Below are positions 17,024 through 25,744 of a stretch of DNA of 64,000 bases, piece after piece. A model generated the notes under the pieces. The model saw nothing but the letters and a program-made list of their open reading frames with translations, did no database searches and had not been told where the DNA came from. Both the position numbers and the translations under genes were made by a program. The first letter of the stretch is position 1. Each line of letters opens with the position of its first letter. This stretch comes from Xanthobacteraceae bacterium (GTDB taxonomy: Bacteria; Pseudomonadota; Alphaproteobacteria; Rhizobiales; Xanthobacteraceae), in NCBI GenBank assembly GCA_019454205.1, contig CP075369.1:2356001-2420000 (forward strand), given 5' to 3'.

Positions 17024-18688
17024 GTGAACGGAATTATCGAATTCGTACGCACCCTGGGCGCGGCCCGGATCGCAGCCATGGGCGCGGTCGCGGCCGCCCT
17101 GATCGTGTTTTTCGCCTTCGTGATCTCGAAGGTATCGGCCCCGGCGATGGCCCCCCTGTTCACGGAACTGGCGGTCGAAGATTCCGGCCGCATCGTGAAG
17201 GAACTGGAAGCCCAGGGCATCGTCTACGAACTGCGCAACGAAGGCAGCATCATCCTGATTCCGAAAAATCAGGTAACCCGCGTCCGCATGCGCCTCGCCG
17301 AAAACGGCCTGCCGCGCGGCGGCTCGGTCGGTTACGAAATCTTCGACCGCAGCGACACCCTCGGCACCACGTCTTTCGTCCAGAACGTGAACCACGTCCG
17401 CGCGCTGGAAGGCGAATTGTCGCGCACCATCCGCTCCATCGACCGCATCGCCGCCGCACGCGTGCACCTCGTGATCCCGGAGCGCCAGTTGTTCGCGCGC
17501 GACCGGCAGGAACCCTCGGCCTCGATCGTGTTGCAGGTCCGCGGCACGCTCGAACTCTCGCAGGTCCGTGCGATCCGGCATTTGGTCGCAAGCGCCGTAC
17601 GCGGGCTGAAGGTCGAGCGCATTTCCATCGTCGACGAACGCGGCCAATTGCTTGCCGACGGCTCTTCGGACCCGGCGGGCGCCGGCATCACCGGATTCGA
17701 CGAACGCAACGCCGCCTATGAACGCCGCCTGCGCGAGCAGGTCGAAGCGATCGTGACCAGCGTGGTCGGTGCGCAGCGCGCCCGCGTCACTGTCGCCGCC
17801 GAACTCGATTACACCCGCGTGCAACAGACGTCCGACAGCTTCGACCCGGAAAATAAGGTGGTCCGCTCGACGCAGACCCGCGAGGAGCAGGCCCTCACCG
17901 CGAGCACGAACAACAACGACGGCGTCACCGTCTCGAACGATCTGCCGGGGCAACAGCAACGCAACCAGAACCCGCAGCAGGCGCAGCCGCGCGATTCGAC
18001 CAAGAAGACCGAAGAAGTCATCAACTACGAGATCACGCGCACCACCCGCACCGAGGTGCTGGAGCCGGGCCGCATCAAGCGCCTCTCGGTCGCGGTGCTG
18101 GTGGATGGCACCTATACGAAGAACGGCAACGATATCGCCTACACCCCGCGTTCGAAGGAAGACCTCGACCGCATCACCGCGCTGGTGCGCTCCGCCATCG
18201 GCTTCAACGACAAACGCGGCGATCAGGTGGAAGTCGTGAACCTGCGTTTTGCCGAGCCGGTCGCGGTCGTGCCGCCCGCGGCGGAAGGCGGCATGTTCGG
18301 GTTCCTGCGCTTCACCACCGACGACATCATGCGCGTGGTCGAAATCGGCGTGATGCTGATTCTCACCGTACTGGTTCTGCTGTTCGTGGTGCGCCCGCTG
18401 GTTCGCCGCATCATCACGCCCGACGAGAATGCGCGGCCTTCGCTTCCCATGACACCCGCGCCCGCACTGGCGCCGCCAGCACCTGAAGGCGGCCACGCTT
18501 CGCCCGCTCCCGCGGCGGCGACGGCCTCACAAGCATCCGACCATCCCGCCGCGCGCCTTATCGAGTCGGCGCAGATCATGGGCGAGTCGCATCAGAAGTC
18601 GATGCAGAAGGTCGGTGAACTGGTCCAGAACAACCCGCTCGAAACCGTGTCAGTTATTCGCCAATGGATGAACGAGAAAGTCGCCTGA
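17024..18688 (+). CDS. fliF: Flagellar MS-ring protein FliF
   Basis: A 554-residue inner-membrane ring protein that houses the export gate and anchors FliG. Helix 1 lies near residues 10-35. The two YscJ-like ring-building domains follow (VPEDS-like VEDSGRIVKELEAQGIVYEL, then ARVHLVIPERQLF). A variable loop and the second helix (GVMLILTVLVLLFVVRPL) come next, and the short C-terminal tail that binds FliG ends the protein. I chose the GTG at 17024 because GGGGGA lies five bases upstream and the product then starts VNGIIEF like relatives; a GTG at 17006 has no such site. It is first in fliF-fliG-fliH-fliN-flbD. The region before it carries TTAACC at 16946. Confidence 0.94.
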   Translation: MNGIIEFVRTLGAARIAAMGAVAAALIVFFAFVISKVSAPAMAPLFTELAVEDSGRIVKELEAQGIVYELRNEGSIILIPKNQVTRVRMRLAENGLPRGGSVGYEIFDRSDTLGTTSFVQNVNHVRALEGELSRTIRSIDRIAAARVHLVIPERQLFARDRQEPSASIVLQVRGTLELSQVRAIRHLVASAVRGLKVERISIVDERGQLLADGSSDPAGAGITGFDERNAAYERRLREQVEAIVTSVVGAQRARVTVAAELDYTRVQQTSDSFDPENKVVRSTQTREEQALTASTNNNDGVTVSNDLPGQQQRNQNPQQAQPRDSTKKTEEVINYEITRTTRTEVLEPGRIKRLSVAVLVDGTYTKNGNDIAYTPRSKEDLDRITALVRSAIGFNDKRGDQVEVVNLRFAEPVAVVPPAAEGGMFGFLRFTTDDIMRVVEIGVMLILTVLVLLFVVRPLVRRIITPDENARPSLPMTPAPALAPPAPEGGHASPAPAAATASQASDHPAARLIESAQIMGESHQKSMQKVGELVQNNPLETVSVIRQWMNEKVA

Positions 18689-18693
18689 AACTA

Positions 18694-19749
18694 ATGAACC
18701 TGGATCAGGCAGGAAAAAACAAGCGGCCGCCGATCCCGATGCACAAGGGCCGGCCGCTGACCGGCGTCGAGCGCGCCGGCATCCTGCTGCTTGCGCTGGG
18801 CGAGAACCACAGTTCCGAAATCTGGAAGATGCTGGACGAAGACGAAGTGCGCGAGCTTTCCGTTTCGATGGCGCGGCTGGGCGTCGTCGATTCCGGCGTG
18901 GTCGATACGCTGCTGGTCGATTTCGTCGGCCAGGTTTCCGGCAACGGTGGCCTGCTCGGCAATACTTCCGCGACCGAGCGCCTGCTCACGCAATATCTGC
19001 CGAAAGATCGCGTGAACGCGATCATGGAGGAAATTCGCGGACCCGCCGGTCGCAATATGTGGGAAAAGCTCTCCAACGTGCCGGAGGAAGTGCTCGCGAA
19101 TTACCTGAAGAACGAATATCCGCAGACCATCGCGGTGGTGCTTTCGAAAATCCGCACCGAGCACGCCGCGCGCGTGATTTCGATTCTGCCGGAAACGCTG
19201 GCGCTCGACGTCATCAACCGCCTCATCAAGATGGAAGCCGTACAGAAAGACGTGCTGGAGCGCGTCGAACAAACGCTTCGCACCGAGTTCATGTCCACGC
19301 TGTCCTCGACCAGCAAGCGCGACCCGTATGCGCAGATCGCGGAAATCTTCAACTATTTCGACCGCAGCACCGAGACCCGCTTCTTCGGCGCGATGGAAAC
19401 GGATAACAAGGAAGCCGCCGACCGCATCAAGATGCTGATGTTCACCTTCGACGATCTGTCGAAGCTCGATACCGGCGCCGCGCAGACGTTGTTGCGTCAT
19501 GTGGACAAGGGCAAGCTCGCCATCGCGCTGAAAGGCGCGAACGAGAACATCCGCGAATACTTCATGAAGAACATGTCGCAGCGCGCGGCCAAGATGATGG
19601 CCGACGAGCTTGCGAACATGGGTCCGGTGCGCCTGCGCGAAGTGGACGAAGCGCAGGCCCTGATGATCGCGACCGCGAAAGACCTCGCCGACAAAGGCGA
19701 GATCGTGATCGCGAAGGGCGCGAATGCCGACGAGGAGCTGGTGTACTGA
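18694..19749 (+). CDS. fliG: Flagellar motor switch protein FliG
   Basis: A 351-residue rotor protein linking the MS ring to the C-ring and contacting the stator. The N-terminal domain (LTGVERAGILLLALGE), the middle domain (NEYPQTIAVVLSKI with the EHPQT-like motif) and the C-terminal domain with the charged torque helix (FTFDDLSKLD) are all visible. The ATG at 18694 is 5 bp after fliF stops; an in-frame ATG at 18664 would overlap fliF by 25 bp and add MDERESRLKL. Neither has a clear ribosome site, so the start is unsettled. It is followed 1 bp later by fliH. Confidence 0.94.
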   Translation: MNLDQAGKNKRPPIPMHKGRPLTGVERAGILLLALGENHSSEIWKMLDEDEVRELSVSMARLGVVDSGVVDTLLVDFVGQVSGNGGLLGNTSATERLLTQYLPKDRVNAIMEEIRGPAGRNMWEKLSNVPEEVLANYLKNEYPQTIAVVLSKIRTEHAARVISILPETLALDVINRLIKMEAVQKDVLERVEQTLRTEFMSTLSSTSKRDPYAQIAEIFNYFDRSTETRFFGAMETDNKEAADRIKMLMFTFDDLSKLDTGAAQTLLRHVDKGKLAIALKGANENIREYFMKNMSQRAAKMMADELANMGPVRLREVDEAQALMIATAKDLADKGEIVIAKGANADEELVY

Positions 19750-19750
19750 C

Positions 19751-20374
19751 ATGACTGCTCCCGCCCGCCCCGCCAAATACATGTTCGATATCGCCTTCGA
19801 CGGCGGGCCGCTCGCCGTGCTCGGCAGCGGCGCGAAAGCAGCGCTCGATGCCGCCGAGAAGGAAGCCTATCGCCGCGGCTACGAAGCCGCGAAGAAGGAA
19901 GCGGAACAGCGCTGCGCCGATCAGCTAAGCCGCATTGCCGCTGACATTCATCTTGTGGTGGGCCGTCTCGCCGCGACCGAAACGCGGCTGGAACGCGAAG
20001 CCATCGACGTCGCCTGCGCGGTCGCGAACCAGCTTTCCAGCGCGCTGATCGCGCGGCAGCCACTCGCGGAAATCGAGGCGCTGGTGCTCGACGTGCTTTC
20101 GCATGTACGCGCGGCGCCCCATGTCGCGGTGCGCGTCGCGCCGGAAATGAGCGAAGGCGCGGCCGCGCGGCTGCGCAAACTCGCGGAAGAACGCGGCTTT
20201 GCCAGCCGTCTCGTGATTCTGCCGGACCCGAACCTGAAGGGCGATGATTGCCTGATCGAATGGGCGGACGGCGGCGTTGCGCGCGAAGCGCAAGCGATCC
20301 AGCAGCGGATCGCGGAAGCCATCCAGAATTTTCTCGGCGCGGGAAACACCGCGCCCAAAGTGCCGGAGAAGTAA
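19751..20374 (+). CDS. fliH: FliH-like regulator of the flagellar export ATPase
   Basis: A 207-residue protein in the fliH position of the operon. The N-terminal third is unstructured; then comes a charged, alanine-rich helix (AYRRGYEAAKKEAEQRC) of the kind FliH uses to dimerise, and a C-terminal domain (VRVAPEMSEGAA to GDDCLIEWADGGV) typical of FliH/HrpE stalks. FliH holds FliI inactive and ferries it to the export gate. Primary-sequence conservation is low, so the call rests on architecture plus its place between fliG and fliN. The ATG at 19751 lies directly after the fliG stop. Confidence 0.8.
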   Translation: MTAPARPAKYMFDIAFDGGPLAVLGSGAKAALDAAEKEAYRRGYEAAKKEAEQRCADQLSRIAADIHLVVGRLAATETRLEREAIDVACAVANQLSSALIARQPLAEIEALVLDVLSHVRAAPHVAVRVAPEMSEGAAARLRKLAEERGFASRLVILPDPNLKGDDCLIEWADGGVAREAQAIQQRIAEAIQNFLGAGNTAPKVPEK

Positions 20375-20377
20375 CCG

Positions 20378-20731
20378 ATGAGCGACGATAAAAAGCCGCC
20401 GCTGCCGAACCTCGAATCCGACGTCGACCTGGTCAATCCGGCGGCGCCGCCGACGGTGCCCGACGACAATGGCGGCGAGCGCAACGCGCACGATCTCGAA
20501 GCGGTGTTCGACGTTCCGGTGCATGTCTCGGCCGTACTGGGCCGCACGCGCATGGATGTCGGTCAACTGCTCAAGCTCGGACCCGGCACCATGCTCGAAC
20601 TGGATCGCAAGGTCGGCGAGGCCATCGATATTTTCGTGAACAACCGTCTCGTCGCGCGCGGCGAAGTCGTACTGGTGGAAGACCGGCTCGGCGTGACCAT
20701 GACGGAAATCATTAAAGCCGACCGGACCTGA
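20378..20731 (+). CDS. fliN: Flagellar motor switch protein FliN
   Basis: A 117-residue C-ring protein. The last 80 residues form the SpoA/SurfacePresentation-of-antigens fold: VFDVPVHVSAVLGRTRMDVGQ, then GPGTMLELDRKVGEAIDIFVN and LVARGEVVLVEDRLGVTMTEI. The first 35 residues are Pro/Asp-rich and disordered, which is usual. It starts 3 bp after fliH. With FliG (and FliM, not in this window) it forms the CheY-P-responsive switch. Confidence 0.93.
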   Translation: MSDDKKPPLPNLESDVDLVNPAAPPTVPDDNGGERNAHDLEAVFDVPVHVSAVLGRTRMDVGQLLKLGPGTMLELDRKVGEAIDIFVNNRLVARGEVVLVEDRLGVTMTEIIKADRT

Positions 20732-20751
20732 ACCGGCGGGCGGAGAGAACC

Positions 20752-22110
20752 ATGCGGCTGCTCATCATCGGAACCCTCAACGGCCAGCTCAGCGCGGCCA
20801 CCAAGATCGCCATCGAGCGCGGCGCCACCGTGACGCACGCGGTCGATAACGAACAGGGCTTGAAGGTGCTGCGTGCCCGCGGCGCTGATCTCATCATGGC
20901 CGATGTCGGCCTCGACATCCGCGAACTGGTGACGAAAATCTCCGACGAGCGGATGCACGCGCCGGTCGTCGCCTGCGGCGTCGAGAATGATGCGCGCGCC
21001 GCGGTCGATGCCATTCATGCCGGCGCGAAGGAATACATCCCGCTGCCGCCCGATCCCGAACTGATCGCAGCCGTGCTGGCCGCCGTCGCCGACGACGGAC
21101 GCGACTTCGTGTTCCGCGACGAAGCGATGGCGAAGGTGGTGCGCCTCGCCGCGCAGGTCGCAGGTTCGGAAGCCTCGATCCTGATCACCGGAGAAAGCGG
21201 CACCGGCAAGGAGATGCTCGCGCGCTACGTGCATGTGAAAAGCCCGCGCGCCGGGAAAGTTTTTGTCTCGGTCAACTGCGCCGCGATCCCGGAGAACCTC
21301 CTTGAGTCCGAACTGTTCGGCCACGAAAAGGGCGCGTTCACCGGCGCCATCGCGCGCCGCATCGGCAAGTTCGAGGAAGCGAACGGCGGCACGCTGCTGC
21401 TCGACGAAATCTCGGAAATGGACGTGCGGCTGCAGGCGAAGCTGCTCCGCGCGATTCAGGAACGCGTGATCGACCGCGTCGGCGGCACGCGCCCGGTGCC
21501 GGTGGACATCCGCATCGTCGCAACCTCGAACCGCAACTTGACGGAAGAAGTCCGCGCCGGCCGCTTCCGCGAAGATTTGCTCTACCGTCTCAACGTCGTG
21601 AACCTGCAAATCCCGCCGCTGCGCGAGCGGCCGCAGGACATTCTCGAACTCGCCGAACACTTCATCAAACACTATGCCGATGTGAACGGCGTCGAAGCGA
21701 AACCGCTTTCACAGGACGCCAAGCGCGAACTGCTTCGCAACCGCTGGCCCGGCAACGTGCGCGAGATGGAAAACACCATCCACCGCGCGGTGCTGCTCGC
21801 TTCCGGCGACGAGATCGGCGTCGAGGCGATCCGCCTGCCCGACGGCACCCGCATCGACGACGCCTCGCGCGGTCCGGTCGCCCATGCCACGGAAGTCGCG
21901 GGGCAACTTGCAGCCACCCTCGTCGGCCGCACCGTCGCCGATGTCGAGCGTCACCTGATTCTGGAAACGCTGAAGCACTGCCTCGGCAACCGCACCCACG
22001 CCGCGAACGTGCTCGGCATCTCGATCCGCACGCTTCGGAACAAGCTCAACGAATATTCGGCGGAAGGTCACGCTATCCCGGCGCCCGCCAGCGGCGTCGC
22101 CGCCGCATAG
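20752..22110 (+). CDS. flbD: Sigma-54-dependent flagellar regulator FlbD
   Basis: A 452-residue enhancer-binding protein. An N-terminal receiver-like domain (1-115) lacks the paired acidic residues after strand 1 and the conserved Lys, so normal phosphorylation is unlikely, as in Caulobacter FlbD. The AAA+ domain has Walker A GESGTGKE, the sigma-54 contact loop GAFTGA, and Walker B LLLDEISEM. A Fis-type helix-turn-helix (RTHAANVLGISIRTLRNKL) ends the protein. In Caulobacter FlbD turns on late and off early flagellar genes. It closes the fliF operon and is followed by a strong terminator. Confidence 0.92.
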   Translation: MRLLIIGTLNGQLSAATKIAIERGATVTHAVDNEQGLKVLRARGADLIMADVGLDIRELVTKISDERMHAPVVACGVENDARAAVDAIHAGAKEYIPLPPDPELIAAVLAAVADDGRDFVFRDEAMAKVVRLAAQVAGSEASILITGESGTGKEMLARYVHVKSPRAGKVFVSVNCAAIPENLLESELFGHEKGAFTGAIARRIGKFEEANGGTLLLDEISEMDVRLQAKLLRAIQERVIDRVGGTRPVPVDIRIVATSNRNLTEEVRAGRFREDLLYRLNVVNLQIPPLRERPQDILELAEHFIKHYADVNGVEAKPLSQDAKRELLRNRWPGNVREMENTIHRAVLLASGDEIGVEAIRLPDGTRIDDASRGPVAHATEVAGQLAATLVGRTVADVERHLILETLKHCLGNRTHAANVLGISIRTLRNKLNEYSAEGHAIPAPASGVAAA

Positions 22111-22143
22111 CTTCAAGACCCTGAAGACCCCAAGGCCCAACGG

Positions 22144-22176
22144 AAAAGGCCGGACAGAAGTCCGGCCTTTTCTTTT
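22144..22176 (+). terminator. Rho-independent terminator after flbD
   Basis: A perfect 12-bp stem (AAAAGGCCGGAC with GTCCGGCCTTTT) has a 4-base AGAA loop, followed by CTTTT. It ends the fliF-flbD transcript before the flhA promoter. Confidence 0.88.
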
Positions 22177-22224
22177 GATTCGGGTCCCCCGATACGGCGG
22201 CGGGGAGCCTTCCAAACGCTCCCG

Positions 22225-22243
22225 TTAACCATTCGCTAACCAT
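22225..22243 (+). promoter_or_regulatory. CtrA-like box upstream of flhA
   Basis: TTAACCATTCGCTAACCAT fits TTAA-N7-TTAA with a single mismatch (the second half is CTAA) and repeats the word TAACCAT. It lies 55-73 bases before the flhA start, a suitable distance for CtrA activation. Confidence 0.6.
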
Positions 22244-22297
22244 AAGGGAGGCAATTTTTGCCGGGGGAGCGCGCCTGTACGGGCGCGGAGAATCATT

Positions 22298-24412
22298 ATG
22301 AGCGACGCGACCGCCGGCAACGTCAGTTACAAGCCGAAAATGCCGACTGCGGGCGAGATCGGCGCCATGATGCGCCGTGGCGACCTGATGCTGGCCGCCG
22401 CCGTCATCGGCATTCTCGTCGTCCTCATCATGCCGCTGCCGCCGATGGTCCTCGACCTGCTGCTGGCGCTGTCGATCATCCTCTCGGTCCTGATTCTCAT
22501 GACCGCCCTGTTCATCCAGGGTCCGCTGGAATTCTCCGCCTTCCCGACCGTGCTGCTGATGGCGACCATGTTCCGCCTCGCGCTGAACCTCGCCTCGACA
22601 CGGCTGATTCTCACCCATGGCCATCAGGGCACGTCGGCCGCCGGTCACGTTATCGAGGCGTTCGGCAACTTCGTGATGGGCGGCAACTTCGTCATCGGCA
22701 TCATCGTGTTCGCGATCCTGATCATCGTGAACTTCGTGGTGATCACCAAAGGTTCGGGCCGCATCGCGGAAGTCGCGGCGCGCTTCACGTTGGACGCCAT
22801 GCCCGGCAAGCAGATGGCGATCGACGCCGATCTTTCCGCAGGCCTGATCGACGAGGACACCGCCCGCCAGCGCCGCAAGAACCTGGAAGACGAAAGCTCC
22901 TTCTACGGCGCGATGGACGGTGCGTCGAAGTTCGTGCGCGGCGACGCCATCGCGGGCCTGCTGATCGTCTTCATCAACATCATCGGCGGCATCGTGATCG
23001 GCATGGCGCAGCAGGGCCTGACGTTTGCCAAAGCCGGTCAGGTCTACACGCTGCTGACGGTCGGCGACGGCCTCGTCACGCAGATCCCGGCGCTGATCGT
23101 CTCGACCGCGGCGGGCCTTCTCGTCTCGAAGGCCGGCGTTTCCGGCGCGGCCGACAAGGCGCTCATCAAGCAGCTCTCGCATTACCCGAAGGCGCTCGGC
23201 ATGGCCGCGGGCGTCATGATCGTGCTGGCGATGCTGCCCGGCATCCCCTCGCTGCCGTTCCTCGCGCTCGGCGGCGGCGCTGCCGCGCTCGCCTTCGTCG
23301 CGACCCGCAAGAATAAAGCGGCCGCGCAAATGCAGGCCGCCAAGGTCGCGAGCAAGGAGCCGAGCCTCCCGCAGGAAGAACCGATTTCCAGCGCGCTCAA
23401 GATCGACGACCTGAAAATCGAAATCGGCTACGCGCTGCTGCCGCTTGTCAACGGCCCGGACGGTTCGGATCGCCTCACCGAGCAGATCAAGGCGCTGCGC
23501 CGCTCGATCGCGAGCGAGATGGGCTTCGTGATGCCCGCCGTTCGCATCCTCGACAACGTGCAGCTCGAATCGAACACATACATCGTCAAGCTGAAGGAAG
23601 TGGATGCCGGCACCGGCAAGGTGCATCCGGGCAGCCACATGGTCATGGACCCGGCGGGCGGTCAGGTGAACCTCGCGGGCATCCACACCACCGAGCCGAC
23701 CTTCGGCCTGCCCGCGACATGGGTGGACGATTCGCTACGCGAGGAAGCAAGCCTGCGCGGCTACACCGTGGTCGATGCGGCCACCGTGGTCTCGACGCAT
23801 CTCGCGGAAATCCTCAAAGCCAACATGGCCGACCTGCTTTCCTACGCGGAAGTGCAGAAGCTCCTGAAAGAACTCCCCAAGGAACAGGCGGAGTTGCTGA
23901 AAGACATCGTGCCGAGCCAGATCACCGCGTCCGGCATCCAGCGCGTCCTGCAACTCCTGCTCTCCGAACGCGTTTCGATCCGCGACCTCGGCACCATCCT
24001 CGAAGGCATCGCCGAAGCGGTGCCGGGTTCGCGCCATGCCTCGCAGATCGTCGAGATGGTGCGCGTGCGTCTCGCCCGCCAGCTTTGCGCGCAACACACT
24101 TCGCCCGCCGGTTATCTCCCGCTCATTTCCCTTTCGCCAAAATGGGAAACGGCCTTCGCCGAGTCCATCGTCGGACAGGGCGAGGAGCGCGCACTCGCAA
24201 TGCAGCCCTCGAAGCTCACCGAATTCGTGAACGCGGTACGCGAACGCTTCGAAGACGCTGCGCGCCAGAACGAAGCGCCGGTCCTGCTGAGCAGCGCCAG
24301 CGCGCGGCCGTTCGTGCGCCAGATCGTGGAGCGCTTCCGGCCGCAGACCGCCGTCATGTCACAGGCCGAGATTCACCCGCGCGTGCGGCTGAAAACGGTC
24401 GGCAGTGTCTAG
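22298..24412 (+). CDS. flhA: Flagellar export gate protein FlhA
   Basis: A 704-residue type III export gate component. About eight membrane helices fill residues 35-330. They include the FHIPEP-family signature FRLALNLASTRLIL and the conserved cytoplasmic FHIPEP loop. The large cytoplasmic C-terminal domain (about 360-700) docks FliH/FliI and chaperone-substrate complexes. Length is normal. It has its own promoter region, with a terminator and a CtrA-like box upstream. Its stop overlaps the converging GT32 stop in the palindrome CTAG. Confidence 0.96.
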   Translation: MSDATAGNVSYKPKMPTAGEIGAMMRRGDLMLAAAVIGILVVLIMPLPPMVLDLLLALSIILSVLILMTALFIQGPLEFSAFPTVLLMATMFRLALNLASTRLILTHGHQGTSAAGHVIEAFGNFVMGGNFVIGIIVFAILIIVNFVVITKGSGRIAEVAARFTLDAMPGKQMAIDADLSAGLIDEDTARQRRKNLEDESSFYGAMDGASKFVRGDAIAGLLIVFINIIGGIVIGMAQQGLTFAKAGQVYTLLTVGDGLVTQIPALIVSTAAGLLVSKAGVSGAADKALIKQLSHYPKALGMAAGVMIVLAMLPGIPSLPFLALGGGAAALAFVATRKNKAAAQMQAAKVASKEPSLPQEEPISSALKIDDLKIEIGYALLPLVNGPDGSDRLTEQIKALRRSIASEMGFVMPAVRILDNVQLESNTYIVKLKEVDAGTGKVHPGSHMVMDPAGGQVNLAGIHTTEPTFGLPATWVDDSLREEASLRGYTVVDAATVVSTHLAEILKANMADLLSYAEVQKLLKELPKEQAELLKDIVPSQITASGIQRVLQLLLSERVSIRDLGTILEGIAEAVPGSRHASQIVEMVRVRLARQLCAQHTSPAGYLPLISLSPKWETAFAESIVGQGEERALAMQPSKLTEFVNAVRERFEDAARQNEAPVLLSSASARPFVRQIVERFRPQTAVMSQAEIHPRVRLKTVGSV

Positions 24413-25212
24413 CCGTCCTTCTTCGCGGGCGGCAGTTCGATGCCCTTCACAACGCCGATGGTGCGCTGGGTCAGCGTATATTTCCCCTGCGGATGATCGA
24501 CGTACTGGAAGAACTGGTTCGTGAACGTGCCCTGGAAACAGGTGATGCGATACGATACGAACGGCAGCGGTAATGGCCGCAGGATTTTCTCGAACACGCC
24601 CGGCCCGGTGATTTCGTGGACGCGGATCGTCTGCGGATTTTCAACATTCTGCGCGATGCGCTCGATCAGCGTTTGCAGGTTCGGATTACCCGCCACGCTC
24701 GCAAAGAAACAGTTAGTGAGCCGGTTGTTGCGGTCGATCATGTAAAGCTCGGCTACATCCTTCGGAATGATGTAGCCGAGCGGCCAGACCGTGTGCGCGT
24801 CGATATCCATGTACGCGCCGCCGAATTTATGGATCGCGAGCAGCCGCCACAAATCCGCGCGCGCCGCGCCAAGCTGGATCTTCTCGTAGGTCGCCAGATA
24901 TTGCGGATAGTTTTCCTTGATGAAGGCCACCCGCCCGTCGTCGAGCATGAAGCGGTATTCGTAGGTCGGCGACATCATCCGGTTGAACAGGTAGTTCACA
25001 TAGACCGCGAGCGTGACGCGGTCGGTGTAGTTCGTCTGCCAGATGATCTTCGGAATCTTGTGGCCGGAGCGGCCTCGCACCAGCGGCGCAGCGCGATGTG
25101 GAATGGAGAAGCGCAGGTTCGGGGCAATCCAGTGGAGGACGTAGAACGGACCCTTCAGCAGATTGCCAAGCTTGATGATGCGGCCTGCGAGGTACCTGAA
25201 AACAACCGTCAT
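24409..25212 (-). CDS. Glycosyltransferase family 32-like protein
   Basis: A 267-residue GT-A transferase with a DxD sugar-binding motif. IPKIIWQTNY opens the domain near residue 52, and GAARADLWRLLAIHKFGGAYMDIDAHTV at mid-protein is the classic GT32 block, in which the two Asp residues of DID bind the metal-nucleotide sugar. There is no signal sequence; the N-terminal 30 residues are hydrophobic and basic and may bind the inner face of the membrane. Donor and acceptor are unknown, but enzymes of this type modify capsule or lipid-linked glycans. It is isolated from the glycan cluster at the right end. Confidence 0.82.
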   Translation of the reverse strand: MTVVFRYLAGRIIKLGNLLKGPFYVLHWIAPNLRFSIPHRAAPLVRGRSGHKIPKIIWQTNYTDRVTLAVYVNYLFNRMMSPTYEYRFMLDDGRVAFIKENYPQYLATYEKIQLGAARADLWRLLAIHKFGGAYMDIDAHTVWPLGYIIPKDVAELYMIDRNNRLTNCFFASVAGNPNLQTLIERIAQNVENPQTIRVHEITGPGVFEKILRPLPLPFVSYRITCFQGTFTNQFFQYVDHPQGKYTLTQRTIGVVKGIELPPAKKDG

Positions 25213-25249
25213 CGGAGCGACGCCCTGAGCGAGTTTCTGCGCGGACGTT

Positions 25250-25744
25250 CTATTGGCCGGATTTCAGCGGCTGCTCAATAGGCTGCTCGATGGCATGGGC
25301 GGCTTTCGGACCGGTCAGACTTGCAATCACGGGACCGCCCACCAGCGAAAAACCGATATAGACGAGCAAAATGGCGGTCGCAGCCACGCCTGCGAAGGCG
25401 GTGTAGCGCCAGCGCCGGACATCGGCCAGCAGTTCGGCCGCGACATCGGTGCCGCGTTCGCGCGAAAGCCTGTGCACCATATCGGCGAAGCTGTCGCGCC
25501 GCGCGCGCTGCAGCTGCGGTGTGTCGCGCCGCCTTCCAACGATAGCAGTCCAGATTTCTGCGGGAGGCTTGCGCGGCGCAATCAGTTCGTTCAACGGCCC
25601 TAGCCGGCGCTCCCACACCACGATGGAAGCGGCATAGGCCATATCCTCGGCCGCGCGCGCCTCGACCGCCTCGCGTTCTTCCAGCGACAACGTGCCGAGC
25701 ACATACTCACCCGCGATCAGGTCGGTGTCGTGCAGCACGCTCAT
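25250..25744 (-). CDS. Anti-sigma factor, short RskA-like
   Basis: A 164-residue membrane protein. Residues 1-75 form an anti-sigma domain (HDTDLIAGEYVLGTLSLEERE and AAEDMAYAASIVVWERRLGPLNELI, as in RskA/ChrR-type proteins). A single helix follows near residues 113-137. Only about 25 residues remain on the far side, so the usual periplasmic RskA sensor domain is missing. It overlaps the sigma-factor gene by four bases (ATGA), the typical coupling for a sigma/anti-sigma pair. Confidence 0.8.
   Translation of the reverse strand: MSVLHDTDLIAGEYVLGTLSLEEREAVEARAAEDMAYAASIVVWERRLGPLNELIAPRKPPAEIWTAIVGRRRDTPQLQRARRDSFADMVHRLSRERGTDVAAELLADVRRWRYTAFAGVAATAILLVYIGFSLVGGPVIASLTGPKAAHAIEQPIEQPLKSGQ

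Noticed and set aside
22249..22262. GGCAATTTTTGCC upstream of flhA as a sigma-54 promoter.
   Set aside because: The GG and GC are eight bases apart rather than ten, and the sequence is simply a small palindrome.
22073..23686. A 537-codon frame antisense to flhA.
   Set aside because: It is rich in Arg, Asp and His without motifs, and FlhA is unmistakable on the other strand.
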